Below are positions 26,501-35,668 of a stretch of 64,000 nt of DNA, one piece after another; the first letter of the stretch is position 1, and each line of letters opens with the position of its first letter. The translations under genes and the position numbers were made by a program. Below the pieces are notes generated by a model. That model saw nothing but the letters and a program-made list of their open reading frames with translations, did not search any database and was not told the origin of the DNA. The DNA lies in assembly GCF_000175635.1 (NCBI RefSeq), contig NZ_ACVP01000029.1:1-64000 (forward strand), given 5' to 3'. Source of the DNA: Corynebacterium tuberculostearicum SK141 (lineage in GTDB: Bacteria > Actinomycetota > Actinomycetes > Mycobacteriales > Mycobacteriaceae).

Positions 26501-28021
26501 TTAGAAGAGACCAGCCGGCTGATCCGAATAGGAGACCAACATATTCTTAGTCTCCTGGTAGTGGCCCAGCATCATCAAGTGGTTCTCACGGCCAAGGCCA
26601 GATTCCTTGTAGCCGCCAAAGGCGCTGTGCGCTGGGTAGTCGTGGTAGTGATTGACCCACACGCGGCCGGCCTGGATATCGCGGCCTGCGCGGTAGCAGA
26701 TGTTTTGGCTGCGCGACCACACGCCGGCCCCAAGGCCGAAGTTGGTGGCGTTAGCGATTTCGATCGCCTCGTCATAGTCCTTGAACGTAGCTACGGAGAG
26801 CACCGGGCCAAAAATCTCTTCCTGGAAGATGCGCATGTCGTTATTTCCCTTAAACACGGTGGGCTCGATGTAGTAGCCCTTTTCTAGGCCTTCCACCTTG
26901 TTCACGTGGCCGCCAACAAGAGTCTCCGCACCTTCTTGTGGACCAATCTCCAGGTACTGCTTAATCTTGTCCATCTGCTCCTGGGAGGCCTGCGCGCCCA
27001 TCATGGTCTCCGTATCGAGCGGGTGACCAATCTTAATCTTCTTGACGCGCTCAACGGCCAGTTCCAAGAACTTATCTGCAATCTCTTCGTGCACCAGTGC
27101 GCGAGATGGGCACGTGCAGACCTCGCCTTGGTTAAGGGCAAACATGACAAAGCCCTCCACGCACTTTTCCAAGTAGGAATCGTCTTCATCCATGATGTCT
27201 TTGAAGAAGATGGACGGGGATTTACCACCCAGCTCCAAGGTGACGGGGATGACCTTGTCAGCGGCAGCCTTGTTGATGATCTTGCCCACCGGGGTAGAGC
27301 CGGTGAAGGCGATTTTGGCAATGCGGTCAGAACCGGATAGTGCCGCACCGGCTTCATCACCTAGGCCATTGACGATATTGAGCACGCCGGCAGGAAGAAG
27401 ATCACCGATGATATCGATGAGCAACAGGATGGATGCTGGGGTTTGCTCAGCCGGCTTCATGACAATGCAGTTTCCAGCAGCCAGTGCTGGCGCAATCTTC
27501 CAGGCGGCCATGAGCAACGGGAAATTCCACGGGATAATCTGGCCTACGACGCCGAGCGGCTCATGGTAGTGATAGGCCACGGTGTCCTGGTTGAGCTGGG
27601 ACAGACGGCCCTCCTGGGCGCGGATGGCGCCAGCAAAGTAGCGGAAGTGATCCACGGCCAGCGGAATATCAGCGGCCAGAGTTTCACGTACGGCCTTGCC
27701 GTTCTCCCAAGTTTCCGCGACCGCAATCTTTTCCAGGTTTTCCTCGATGCGGTCCGCAATGCGGTGCAGGAGCAACGCACGCTCGGCCGGGGTGGTTTTA
27801 CCGAAGGTTTCGAAGGCCTTTTCCGCGGCATCAATAGCCAAGTTGATATCGGCTTCTTTGCCGCGAGCTACCTGGCAAAATACCTCGCCGTTTACCGGAC
27901 TGATGTTGTCCATGTATTCACCATCGACGGGCGCCACCCATTGGCCGCCGATGTAGTTGTCATAGCGTTCGCGGTAGTCAACGATGGAGCCTTCGGTTCC
28001 GGGGGCTGCATACAGGGTCAT
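26501..28021 (-). CDS. NAD-dependent aldehyde dehydrogenase
   Basis: The 506-residue enzyme oxidises an aldehyde, probably acetaldehyde, to the acid. Visible are [29 protein letters not shown], the general base in LELGGKSP and the catalytic Cys in [11 protein letters not shown]. The same gene type lies beside hspR in C. glutamicum. ATG 28021 has AAAGGA upstream. Two GlxR-like half-palindromes lie in the promoter region. Confidence 0.95.
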   Translation of the reverse strand: MTLYAAPGTEGSIVDYRERYDNYIGGQWVAPVDGEYMDNISPVNGEVFCQVARGKEADINLAIDAAEKAFETFGKTTPAERALLLHRIADRIEENLEKIAVAETWENGKAVRETLAADIPLAVDHFRYFAGAIRAQEGRLSQLNQDTVAYHYHEPLGVVGQIIPWNFPLLMAAWKIAPALAAGNCIVMKPAEQTPASILLLIDIIGDLLPAGVLNIVNGLGDEAGAALSGSDRIAKIAFTGSTPVGKIINKAAADKVIPVTLELGGKSPSIFFKDIMDEDDSYLEKCVEGFVMFALNQGEVCTCPSRALVHEEIADKFLELAVERVKKIKIGHPLDTETMMGAQASQEQMDKIKQYLEIGPQEGAETLVGGHVNKVEGLEKGYYIEPTVFKGNNDMRIFQEEIFGPVLSVATFKDYDEAIEIANATNFGLGAGVWSRSQNICYRAGRDIQAGRVWVNHYHDYPAHSAFGGYKESGLGRENHLMMLGHYQETKNMLVSYSDQPAGLF

Positions 28022-28057
28022 GGTGCGTGTCCTTTCCTAGAGAAAATTACAGGTGAA

Positions 28058-28101
28058 GGTGTTGTACCACACTATTTCCTATGTATGTGTTGTGCGTCAC
28101 C
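28058..28101. promoter_or_regulatory. Possible GlxR-type sites upstream of the aldehyde dehydrogenase
   Basis: 28086-28101 reads TGTGT-N6-TCACC, two mismatches from TGTGA-N6-TCACA. 28058-28073 reads GGTGT-N6-ACACT and is weaker. Carbon control of this gene by a Crp-like factor is plausible but only inferred. Confidence 0.3.
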
Positions 28102-28203
28102 TGCTTGCTAGTCATCCTAACTCTAAACTTTGCAATGCGCACTGATTACGGTTACCCCCTTTGCAAAAATTCACATGGCGCCGCGAGTACGCGAGTAGAA
28201 GAA

Positions 28204-28239
28204 AACCCCGCAGCCAGCGGGGAAGCTGGTTGCGGGGTT
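28204..28239 (-). terminator. Terminator of the dnaK-grpE-dnaJ-hspR operon
   Basis: The arms at 28204-28218 and 28225-28239 pair over 15 bases with one mismatch and a 6-base loop. On the minus strand TTTTC follows. Confidence 0.8.
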
Positions 28240-28265
28240 GGGTGTACTCGTCTGCAGAGCGAGAG

Positions 28266-28715
28266 TTAGTCTTGGCCGTATCCACGGCCGCGGGCGCGCT
28301 TGCGCTCACGCGCGGTGCGCGGGCTCCACATCACCACGGAGGTGGACCGTGGTACATGGACAAGCTCACCGCTGCGCCGCGGGCGGCGTCCTGCGGCCTG
28401 CTCGCGCAGGGCCCGGACCTCTTCAGCTAAAGCGTCGCGCTCCGCCTCGAGTCGATCGCGTTCTTCGGTCAACTCGATGATGGACTTGATGCCGGCAAGG
28501 TTGACGCCATCGTCTTGGGACAGCGCCTGAATCTTGCGCAGCAGCTCGATGTCCCGGTCGGAGTAGCGGCGGCCACCGCCACGAGTGCGGGCCGGGGAGA
28601 CCAAGCCCATGCGGTCATAGGTGCGCAGGGTTTGGGCGTGCATTCCGGATAGTTCTGCAGCTACGGAGATGACGTAAACCGCGGTGCCGGAATCTTCTGC
28701 CTTTCCAGTGCTCAT
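28266..28715 (-). CDS. hspR: Heat-shock repressor HspR (MerR family)
   Basis: HspR binds HAIR operators with DnaK as co-repressor in actinobacteria. The protein has 149 residues: a MerR-type helix-turn-helix (YVISVAAELSGMHAQTLRTYDRMGLVSPART), GGGRRYSDRDIELL, a short coiled coil (LTEERDRLEAERDALAEEVRAL) and a basic tail. It is the last gene of the operon, 20 bases after dnaJ. Matching HAIR sites lie before dnaK and clpB. Confidence 0.95.
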   Translation of the reverse strand: MSTGKAEDSGTAVYVISVAAELSGMHAQTLRTYDRMGLVSPARTRGGGRRYSDRDIELLRKIQALSQDDGVNLAGIKSIIELTEERDRLEAERDALAEEVRALREQAAGRRPRRSGELVHVPRSTSVVMWSPRTARERKRARGRGYGQD

Positions 28716-28735
28716 TTCTTAACACACCTCCTGCC

Positions 28736-29941
28736 TTAAGCATTCTCGGCGCCGGCCCAACCCGCACGCGGGTTGAAACCGGAGTCCTTTTCCGCCTGAG
28801 CATAGGTGCGCAGGGCGCTAGAGGCAGCGGCATCGAGCTTGGTGGGCACGGTAACCTGCACGGTAACCAGCAGATCACCGGAGTTGCCACCGCGCTTGGC
28901 GATGCCCCTTCCGCGCACCCGCAGCGTGCGTCCATCCGGCGTTCCAGCGGGGATCTTCACACGCACCGGGTTATCCAAAGTAGGAACCGCGATGGTATCG
29001 CCCAAGGCCAGCTCCGTGAAGGAAACCGGAACGGTGACATGGAGGTCATCACCCTCGCGAGTAAAGACCTTGTCCGGCTTTACAGTCACCGCTACGAAGA
29101 GGTCACCGGCGGGAGTGCCGTTGGGACCTGCTTCGCCCTGACCGGCGAGGCGGACCTTTTGCCCATCGATGACGCCGGCGGGGATGCGCACGGTGATATT
29201 GCGGGTGCGGTGAACCGTGCCGGTGCCGTGGCAATCCTTGCACGGATCCGTGATGCGGCGGCCGGTACCATCGCAGTCCTGACACGGGGCAGAGAAACCG
29301 AAAGCGCCGCGGTTCTCCGAGGTAAAACCGGTACCACTGCAGGTGCCACAAGTAGAGGTCTTGCCGGAAGCGGAACCCGAGCCGTGGCACGTGGTGCACG
29401 GCGCATTGCCGCTGAGTGCCAGGGGAATGGTGGTTCCCTTAGCGGCCTCGCGGAAGTCGAGGGTTATTTCCGTTTCGACGTCGGCCCCCCGCGACGGTTT
29501 AGCTGAGTGGCCAGCACTACCGCCGCGGTTGAAAACGCTACCGAAGATATCCCCAACACCGCCGCCTTGAGCCGATCCTCCAGCGGATCCTCCGAAGAGG
29601 TCCGAGAGGTCGAATTCTTGCGCACCTTGTCCACCCATGCGCGTGGATCGAAACCCGCCGGGAAATCCGGCGCCTCCCATCCGTCCAAAGCCGCCTCCAT
29701 TGCGGAGCATGGCCTTGAACTGGTCGTATTCCTTGCGCTCGGTGGCGTCGGAAAGCACGTCGTAGGCTTCCGCAACCTTCTTGAACCGTTCCGCTGCCGC
29801 GGGGTCGTCCGGGTGGGTATCGGGGTGATTTTCGCGCGCTAGCTTGCGGTAAGCACGCTTAATCTCGTTCTGGTCTGCGGACGAGGAGACCCCCAGATCC
29901 GCATAGTAATCTTTGTCTGCCCATTCGGGTTTAGCGCTCAC
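28736..29941 (-). CDS. dnaJ: Chaperone DnaJ
   Basis: DnaJ is the J-domain co-chaperone that stimulates DnaK ATPase activity. It has 401 residues: J domain with HPD (NHPDTHPDD), a Gly/Phe-rich region, and four zinc motifs CxxCxGxG ([32 protein letters not shown]), then two beta-rich substrate domains. The start is GTG 29941 after AGGAGG. Confidence 0.97.
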   Translation of the reverse strand: MSAKPEWADKDYYADLGVSSSADQNEIKRAYRKLARENHPDTHPDDPAAAERFKKVAEAYDVLSDATERKEYDQFKAMLRNGGGFGRMGGAGFPGGFRSTRMGGQGAQEFDLSDLFGGSAGGSAQGGGVGDIFGSVFNRGGSAGHSAKPSRGADVETEITLDFREAAKGTTIPLALSGNAPCTTCHGSGSASGKTSTCGTCSGTGFTSENRGAFGFSAPCQDCDGTGRRITDPCKDCHGTGTVHRTRNITVRIPAGVIDGQKVRLAGQGEAGPNGTPAGDLFVAVTVKPDKVFTREGDDLHVTVPVSFTELALGDTIAVPTLDNPVRVKIPAGTPDGRTLRVRGRGIAKRGGNSGDLLVTVQVTVPTKLDAAASSALRTYAQAEKDSGFNPRAGWAGAENA

Positions 29942-29984
29942 TGGGCATCTCCTCCTTTCAAAGAGAATCGATACAAGTTAAGTA

Positions 29985-30031
29985 AAAGGGCGCCGCGGGA
30001 AGGTCACTTATCAATTCCCAGGGCGCCCTTT
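29985..30031 (-). terminator. Internal hairpin between grpE and dnaJ
   Basis: The arms AAAGGGCGCC and GGCGCCCTTT flank a 27-base loop. It may attenuate or process the operon mRNA so that dnaK and grpE are made in excess of dnaJ and hspR. No long T-run follows. Confidence 0.5.
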
Positions 30032-30038
30032 ATGTTAT

Positions 30039-30746
30039 TTACTCGGAATCTTCCGAGCTGCCGGACTCATCGCTGGGGTCCGCGATGATGACCATGGCAT
30101 TGCGCACGAGCCTGTCGCCTACGCGGTAGCCCTTCCGCAGCACGGTACCAAGCACCTGCTCATCGCCGGAGGACAAGTCCTGCACGGCTTCGTGGACCTC
30201 AGGGTCGAAGGCATCGCCTTCCTCACCAAAGGCAGCGAGGTCGTGCTTTTCCAGCGTGCTGTAGAACTTATCCGCAAATGCCTTGAGCGGGCCTTCCAAG
30301 TCGCCGTGTTCACGAGCCAGTTCCAGGTCATCAAGGACAGGCAGCATATCTGCGATGACCTTGGCCTTGGCGGTCTCGATTACGGCCTGGCGGTCGCGCT
30401 CGGTGCGGCGGCGGTAGTTGGTGTATTCCGCATTCAGACGCTGCAGGTCTTCCGTGCGTTCTGCCAACTGTGCTTCCACATCGCTGGCGCCGGTGCCTGC
30501 GGGCTCCTCACCCGCTGCTTCGGCTTCTACCTCATCAGCGTTGACATCTGCCAGCGCTTCTTCGAGGTCAGCATCGAGGGTGGGATCCAGCTCGGCTTCT
30601 TCGGTGGCGTCAGCCTGCGCTTCCTGCGCAGCCTGGGCCTCCTCGGCCTGCTCGGCAGCAGCCTCAGCGCGGTCAGCCGAGGTAGCCTCCGGATCCGTGT
30701 TTTCCGGGTCGCCTGGGTTGTGCGGCATTCCGCTGTCCTGAGTCAT
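30039..30746 (-). CDS. grpE: Nucleotide exchange factor GrpE
   Basis: GrpE releases ADP from DnaK. It has 235 residues: an acidic Ala/Glu-rich N-terminus of about 85 residues, a long coiled coil ([25 protein letters not shown]) and the C-terminal beta domain with [21 protein letters not shown]. Its ATG shares a base with the dnaK stop (TAATG), so translation is coupled. Confidence 0.97.
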   Translation of the reverse strand: MTQDSGMPHNPGDPENTDPEATSADRAEAAAEQAEEAQAAQEAQADATEEAELDPTLDADLEEALADVNADEVEAEAAGEEPAGTGASDVEAQLAERTEDLQRLNAEYTNYRRRTERDRQAVIETAKAKVIADMLPVLDDLELAREHGDLEGPLKAFADKFYSTLEKHDLAAFGEEGDAFDPEVHEAVQDLSSGDEQVLGTVLRKGYRVGDRLVRNAMVIIADPSDESGSSEDSE

Positions 30747-32596
30747 TACTTGTTGCCATCCTTGTTCTCGTCCTCGTCAACGACCTCAGCGTCGACGACG
30801 TTCGGGTCACCCTGCGCAGCGCCTGCATCGGCAGCGCCCTCAGCGCCTGCCTCAGCAGCCTGTGCCTCGTAGATCTGCTTGCCCATCTCCTGGGATTCGG
30901 TGGACAGCTTCTCCACTGCGGACTTGATGGCCTCGAGGTCATCGCCCTTTAGAGCCTCATCAACGGCGTCAGCAGCCTCGGTGACCTTGGTCTTAACATC
31001 CTCGGATACCTTGTCAGCGTTGTCATCCAAGAACTTGCGGGTCTGGTAGGAGGTGGACTCTGCGTTATTGCGCAGCTCCTGCTCCTCGCGGCGCTTCTTA
31101 TCCTCTTCGGCGTGCTGCTCAGCATCCTTGACCATGCGGTCGATTTCTTCCTGGGACAGGCCGGAACCATCCTGAATCTTGATGGTGTTTTCCTTGCCGG
31201 TGCCCTTGTCCTTTGCGGTCACGTGGACGATGCCGTTGGCATCGATATCGAAGGTGACCTCAATCTGCGGAACACCGCGCGGTGCCGGAGCAATACCGCC
31301 GAGCTCGAAGGAGCCGAGCAGCTTGTTGGCGGTAGCCATCTCGCGCTCGCCCTGGAAGACCTGAATCTGTACGGAAGGCTGGTTGTCTTCCGCGGTGGTG
31401 AAGGTCTCGGACTTCTTGGTCGGGATGGTGGTGTTGCGCTCGATGAGCTTGGTCATCACGCCACCCTTGGTCTCAATGCCGAGGGACAGCGGGGTGACGT
31501 CGAGAAGCAGCACGTCCTTAACCTCGCCGCGCAGCACGCCTGCCTGCAGGGCAGCGCCGACTGCAACAACCTCGTCCGGGTTAACGCCCTTGTTGGCATC
31601 CTTGCCGGTCAGTTCCTTAACCAGGTCAGATACGGCTGGCATACGGGTGGAACCGCCAACGAGAACAACGTGGTCGATATCGCCGACGGAAAGGTCAGCG
31701 TCCTTGATGACCTGGTTGAACGGAGCCTTGGTGCGGTCCAGCAGATCCTGGGTGATCTTCTGGAACTCAGTGCGGGTCAGGGTCTCATCCAAGAACAGCG
31801 GGTTCTTGTCGGAGTCAACGGTGATGTACGGCAGGTTAATGTTGGCCTGCTGGGAGGAGGACAGCTCAATCTTGGCCTTCTCTGCAGCCTCGCGCAGACG
31901 CTGCACGGCGCGCTTATCCTTGGTCAGGTCAACGCCCTGGGAGGTCTTAAAGCGGTCTACCAGCCAGTCGACGATGCGCTGATCCCAGTCATCGCCACCC
32001 AGCTCGTTATCGCCGGCGGTGGCCATAACCTCAACGACGCCATCGCCGATTTCCAGCAAGGAGACGTCGAAGGTGCCGCCACCCAGGTCGAATACCAGGA
32101 TGGTCTGCTCCTGCTCGCCCTTTTCCAGGCCATAAGCCAAAGCAGCTGCGGTTGGCTCGTTAACGATACGGAGCACGTTCAGGCCTGCAATCTGGCCAGC
32201 TTCCTTGGTGGCCTGGCGCTGTGCGTCCTCGAAGTATGCAGGAACGGTAATAACGGCGTCAGTAACATCCTCACCGAGGTAAGCCTCTGCGTCGCGCTTC
32301 AGCTTCATCAGCGTGCGAGCGGAAATCTCCTGGGAGGTGTAATCCTTATCATCAATGTTGATCTTCCAGTCGGTGCCGATGTGGCGCTTGACGGAGCGAA
32401 TGGTGCGGTCAACATTGGTTACCGCCTGGTTCTTAGCGGACTGACCGACCAGGATTTCGCCGTTCTTTGCAAAAGCAACGACGGAAGGCGTGGTGCGGGA
32501 ACCCTCAGAGTTAGCGATAACAGTGGACTCGCCACCCTCCAGTACGGAAACGACAGAGTTCGTCGTACCCAGGTCAATACCTACTGCGCGTCCCAT
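30746..32596 (-). CDS. dnaK: Hsp70 chaperone DnaK
   Basis: DnaK is the ATP-driven folding chaperone and HspR co-repressor. It has 616 residues: the ATPase domain begins [16 protein letters not shown] and includes the phosphate loops [10 protein letters not shown] and [10 protein letters not shown]; the linker is [13 protein letters not shown]; then the peptide-binding domain and helical lid with an acidic C-terminus. It is first in the operon, with HAIR sites 37 and 113 bases upstream. Confidence 0.98.
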   Translation of the reverse strand: MGRAVGIDLGTTNSVVSVLEGGESTVIANSEGSRTTPSVVAFAKNGEILVGQSAKNQAVTNVDRTIRSVKRHIGTDWKINIDDKDYTSQEISARTLMKLKRDAEAYLGEDVTDAVITVPAYFEDAQRQATKEAGQIAGLNVLRIVNEPTAAALAYGLEKGEQEQTILVFDLGGGTFDVSLLEIGDGVVEVMATAGDNELGGDDWDQRIVDWLVDRFKTSQGVDLTKDKRAVQRLREAAEKAKIELSSSQQANINLPYITVDSDKNPLFLDETLTRTEFQKITQDLLDRTKAPFNQVIKDADLSVGDIDHVVLVGGSTRMPAVSDLVKELTGKDANKGVNPDEVVAVGAALQAGVLRGEVKDVLLLDVTPLSLGIETKGGVMTKLIERNTTIPTKKSETFTTAEDNQPSVQIQVFQGEREMATANKLLGSFELGGIAPAPRGVPQIEVTFDIDANGIVHVTAKDKGTGKENTIKIQDGSGLSQEEIDRMVKDAEQHAEEDKKRREEQELRNNAESTSYQTRKFLDDNADKVSEDVKTKVTEAADAVDEALKGDDLEAIKSAVEKLSTESQEMGKQIYEAQAAEAGAEGAADAGAAQGDPNVVDAEVVDEDENKDGNK

Positions 32597-32632
32597 GATT
32601 TCTTCTCCTTTTATCTTGGGGTAATTAATAAA

Positions 32633-32653
32633 GTTGACTGTCAGTGACTCAAC
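32633..32653. promoter_or_regulatory. HAIR-type HspR operator 1 of dnaK
   Basis: The arms GTTGACT and ACTCAAC are separated by 7 bases, upstream of the dnaK start at 32596. Confidence 0.7.
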
Positions 32654-32708
32654 TTCTCGTTGCGCCCGAGCGCTACTGTAACAGAACTTCTACGTCCGGT
32701 CACACAAC

Positions 32709-32729
32709 CTTGAGTCCGTGTCACTCAAT
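32709..32729. promoter_or_regulatory. HAIR-type HspR operator 2 of dnaK
   Basis: The arms CTTGAGT and ACTCAAT are separated by 7 bases, one mismatch from the consensus. A lone ACTCAAC half site lies further up at 32767-32773. Confidence 0.85.
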
Positions 32730-33050
32730 CTCTACAACAGGTAGCCTACAAAAGTTATTCCCCGCGACTCAACTTTTCTTCTAAACTTTCCTTTTGTGCA
32801 GCTCAGCGCAGCTCTTGCCGACGCCCACCCCCTCACCCTCCACACAATTATCCCCTTCGCTCAACACAGCCCCATACCCAAACGGAGCTCCTTACATAAC
32901 CTTAAGAGGATCCAAAAGTCACCTCAGAAAGGATCCAAAAGAGGATTGGCAGCCCGCCCCCGCTACCGCATACTAGGAATCACAGCAGTTAAGAGCTGCT
33001 ACCCCAGAGAGAGATTGTAGTTTTACTCCGCCGATCCGAAAGGAATGTAT

Positions 33051-33227
33051 ATGTTCGATTCCCTCGCAGACCTCAGCTCCGCCATCGACTTCGAGGCACT
33101 CATCAAGGGCATCAAGGGCCTCATCGAGGCTTCCTCCGAGTCCAACACCGACTCCGAGGGCCTGTCCTCCGTATTCGAGGGCCTGTCCTCCAAGGATGAC
33201 GCAGAGGCTGCTGCAGAAGCTAAGTAA
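33051..33227 (+). CDS. Small acidic amphipathic protein, possible PorA/PorH-like pore peptide
   Basis: The gene encodes 58 residues. AAGGA lies 6 bases before the ATG at 33051, while the ATG at 33045 touches it and is not favoured. Residues 1-30 (MFDSLADLSSAIDFEALIKG...) form an amphipathic helix. The second half repeats FEGLSS and ends in Ala/Glu. Corynebacterial mycomembrane porins are similarly short, acidic and signal-less, but there is no sequence match to claim. A terminator follows, so it is a single-gene unit. Confidence 0.6.
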   Translation: MFDSLADLSSAIDFEALIKGIKGLIEASSESNTDSEGLSSVFEGLSSKDDAEAAAEAK

Positions 33228-33304
33228 TTAGCCTTCTGTACTCCTTCATGAAGACCAGCTAAACCCCTTCACCTTCTTCCTCCGCTCGGAACCCACCACA
33301 AGGA

Positions 33305-33330
33305 ACCGCGCACGAAGGTGCGGGGGTTTC
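33305..33330 (+). terminator. Terminator after the small acidic gene
   Basis: The stem CGCAC/GTGCG is extended by AACC/GGTT, with loop GAAG, followed by T-rich sequence. Confidence 0.65.
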
Positions 33331-33410
33331 GCTGTTTTCAATCGCTGTTTCACGTTCGCTGTACCTACACTAGGGAGATAAAACCCATTGAGCCTTAGCA
33401 TCCAGGAAGC

Positions 33411-34601
33411 GTGGACCGCACCGTGTCGAAACCTTCACAGCCGCCCCTTCACCAACGCATCCGCGCAGCCATGACCCTGCAGCGAACAGCCGCTTTAACT
33501 GCGGTGATTTGCGTGGCGCTGACATTACTTGGCGCATTCTTCACGCCCACTGAACGCCAGCTATCTGCCGCCATCTTTGGCGTAATACTGACTGTCATTA
33601 CGACATTGGCATTCCGTCACCCGCTCGTGATGTCTGTGCTTTTTGTGACGGTGTGGATGAGCTCTACATTCGCTGCAGGCACTCCTTACCTCTGCTACAT
33701 CTTCTTAACTCCAATCTTCATCGCCGTCATCGCTTACCACGGGAAAAATTGGCAGACTTTTGCAGTAGGCGCCGTCTTTTGGGCTGCTGGTCTTATCGAT
33801 CCCAGCAGTGCGAGGATCAGCGTTAATCCTGCGGCCGCTTTTGCTTGGGCAATGTTCATTAGCGTCGGTGCAGTTATTGGAGCCACTTTCGCCCATTCTG
33901 CACAGCGATACAAAACAGCCATGGTCGAGTGGAACGCCGACGTCCAACGAAGACAGTCAGACCTCGCCGAAACTCTGCACAACTCCGTGGTTTCGAGCCT
34001 TACTGTCAACACAATGCAGCTGGAGGCTTTAAGCCTCGAATATTCCAAAGATCCGGAGCTCACTAAACGCTTAGATGAGCTTAGCGATTCCATGCGCTCT
34101 TCCATGTCGGAAGTGCGTGCGCTAACTAAGGTTCTACGGAACAATATCGAGGGCATTAACGACGGAATGAGCTTTGGCTCCACCACGAAGCCTGATAGTT
34201 TTGCCCAGCTTCTTTCTCAGGAAGAATCTCGACTCTCCAAACTCAATCGGAAGCCAATTATGGACGTAGGCGCCGAAGATTTCGCGCCGCATTTCCCTCC
34301 GGAGACGCTGGATTCCATCGCTGCCATCACTACCGAAGCCTGCCTGAATGCAGTGAAGTATTCCCCACCAGGAGCAGAAATTATGATTTCGGTGCGGCCT
34401 CACCTCGGATGGACCGTTATAACGATTAGCAATCCAGTATCGAAGCCCACGAGCACCAATGCTGACATGTCTTCGGGTATCGGCATGGCCTCGATGTCAC
34501 GAATTGCTGCAACAATTGACGCACGCGTCGATACGAAGCTTGAGCGCAATCAGTGGGAACTTACCCTGTCGCTCCCGCCCTCCGCCCAAAAGGCTAGTTA
34601 G
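33411..34601 (+). CDS. Membrane sensor histidine kinase (NarL-type partner)
   Basis: The protein has 396 residues. The N-terminal half (24-165) has about five or six membrane segments with short loops and no large sensor domain. A dimerisation helix follows with phospho-acceptor His190 in ETLHNSVVSSL. The ATPase domain has TEACLNAVKYSPPGA (N box) and SSGIGMASM (G box). The start is GTG 33411 with AGGA nearby; GTG 33423 is an alternative. It precedes the small peptide gene and the response regulator, so all three probably form one signalling unit. Confidence 0.88.
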   Translation: MDRTVSKPSQPPLHQRIRAAMTLQRTAALTAVICVALTLLGAFFTPTERQLSAAIFGVILTVITTLAFRHPLVMSVLFVTVWMSSTFAAGTPYLCYIFLTPIFIAVIAYHGKNWQTFAVGAVFWAAGLIDPSSARISVNPAAAFAWAMFISVGAVIGATFAHSAQRYKTAMVEWNADVQRRQSDLAETLHNSVVSSLTVNTMQLEALSLEYSKDPELTKRLDELSDSMRSSMSEVRALTKVLRNNIEGINDGMSFGSTTKPDSFAQLLSQEESRLSKLNRKPIMDVGAEDFAPHFPPETLDSIAAITTEACLNAVKYSPPGAEIMISVRPHLGWTVITISNPVSKPTSTNADMSSGIGMASMSRIAATIDARVDTKLERNQWELTLSLPPSAQKAS

Positions 34602-34691
34602 TTTCGACACGTCGCCTAGCAAACCTAAAGGGCGTGCACTAAGCTATCGCTTGTTTCTGACTAAAACAGACTTTATTAAAGGATCCCGCAT

Positions 34692-34844
34692 ATGCAGGCC
34701 GCACTTGCTAGCTTTCTCGCTCCATTTTTGTTGTCCTCCTCCCTTCTGGGAGGACTAGCCCCAGGCGATCTCTCACCGACTACTGAGTATCAGTCGCCAG
34801 TCGATCTGGTCTTCGGTTGCCCATCTCCATGGTGCCCGAAATAA
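34692..34844 (+). CDS. Short secreted-type Cys peptide between kinase and regulator
   Basis: The gene encodes 50 residues. AAAGGA lies 8 bases before the ATG. Residues 1-23 are hydrophobic (LASFLAPFLLSSSLLGGLA), and the C-terminus is FGCPSPWCPK, with two Cys five residues apart. Its end overlaps the response-regulator start (34829) by 16 bases in another frame, and the regulator has no clear ribosome site of its own, which points to translational coupling. It could be a peptide signal or a small membrane modulator of the kinase. No family is recognised. Confidence 0.55.
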   Translation: MQAALASFLAPFLLSSSLLGGLAPGDLSPTTEYQSPVDLVFGCPSPWCPK

Positions 34845-35515
34845 AAATATCCCTCTTGGTCGTCGATGACGACCCACTTGTTCTTGAAGCCCTGGGGCGC
34901 TACTTCGCCTCGGCTGAGGACATGGAGGTGCGCGCCACCGCAGAAAATGGCAAGGTCGCCCTCGAGCTATTGCAAGAGCAGGACTTTGACGTCATTGTCG
35001 CGGACATCCATATGCCCGAGATGGATGGCACTACCCTCTTGCGTGAGGTCAACAAGCTGGAAGATCCACCGGTCTTTGTTGCGATGACCGCGATGGACAA
35101 TGACGAGACCCTCAAAGAGGTCATGTCCAACAAGGCCGCGGCCTATATTTTGAAAAGCTCCAAGCCGGTCTACATTTTGGATACCGTACGCGAGGCCGTG
35201 CGCGGTGGCACGGTAGTCACCCCGCAGTCGCTTACCCGTTTGTTTGAGCAGCTTCCTGATTGGAACGCCGAGGGAGCAGGCGCCAATGCGGCTGCCGCAA
35301 CCGCGAAGATCAAGGACAATCACCACATCTCCCCTGCGCTAGAGCAGGTCCTGGACTTGGTCTGCCAGGGCAAGTCCAACGAAGAGATTGCCAAGAGCAC
35401 GCATTATGCACCGGGCACGGTGAAGAAGTATGTGTCCACCCTGCTCAGTGAATTCCATGCCAAGTCCCGCCTCGAGCTGGCAGTGAAGGCGCTTAAGGCC
35501 GGCTACGGTTCTTAA
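34829..35515 (+). CDS. NarL/LuxR-type response regulator
   Basis: The protein has 228 residues. The receiver domain has the acidic pocket VVDDD and phospho-acceptor Asp59 in VADIHMPEMDG. A linker rich in Ala leads to a LuxR-type helix-turn-helix (LVCQGKSNEEIAKSTHYAPGTVKKYVSTLLSEFHAKSRLE). Start ATG 34829 lies inside the peptide gene; a TTG at 34817 is also in frame. It is the expected partner of the kinase at 33411. Confidence 0.92.
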   Translation: MVPEIKISLLVVDDDPLVLEALGRYFASAEDMEVRATAENGKVALELLQEQDFDVIVADIHMPEMDGTTLLREVNKLEDPPVFVAMTAMDNDETLKEVMSNKAAAYILKSSKPVYILDTVREAVRGGTVVTPQSLTRLFEQLPDWNAEGAGANAAAATAKIKDNHHISPALEQVLDLVCQGKSNEEIAKSTHYAPGTVKKYVSTLLSEFHAKSRLELAVKALKAGYGS

Positions 35516-35520
35516 AACCT

Positions 35521-35554
35521 AATTGTTGGACAATTCGGGGGTAGATTACCCCCG
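35521..35554. promoter_or_regulatory. Two adjacent palindromes just after the response regulator
   Basis: AATTGT-TGG-ACAATT (35521-35535) is directly followed by CGGGGGTA-gat-TACCCCCG (35536-35554). Both are perfect. They may be protein-binding sites or RNA hairpins at the operon end, just before the terminator. Confidence 0.4.
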
Positions 35555-35573
35555 GATGAGTCAATACCCCCTC

Positions 35574-35610
35574 TAAACCCCACATGCTGGGGTTTATTTT
35601 TTGTTTTTCT
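35574..35610 (+). terminator. Terminator of the two-component operon
   Basis: The arms AAACCCC and GGGGTTT are followed by a long T-rich tract. Confidence 0.85.
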
Positions 35611-35662
35611 ACCCCCGCTTACCGTTTTTGAAAGGAGACTAGCATCACGTTTACCGCTTTCC

Positions 35663-35668
35663 TATAAT
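35663..35668 (+). promoter_or_regulatory. Perfect -10 TATAAT upstream of putA
   Basis: TATAAT is the best -10 in the region. Transcription from about 35675 would give putA a leader of about 420 bases. Confidence 0.5.

Larger units (their letters stand above)
32597..33050. other. Divergent control region, dnaK / small acidic gene
   Basis: Holds the HAIR sites, one copy of the repeated word CTTGCCGACGCC (32814-32825), and a direct repeat AGGATCCAAAAG at 32907-32918 and 32930-32941. TACTAG near 32971 may be the -10 for the gene at 33051. No further coding sequence is convincing. Confidence 0.5.

Noticed and set aside
31112..32647. A 511-codon plus-strand ORF opposite dnaK
   Set aside because: DnaK is unmistakable on the minus strand; the long opposite frame is a product of codon bias.
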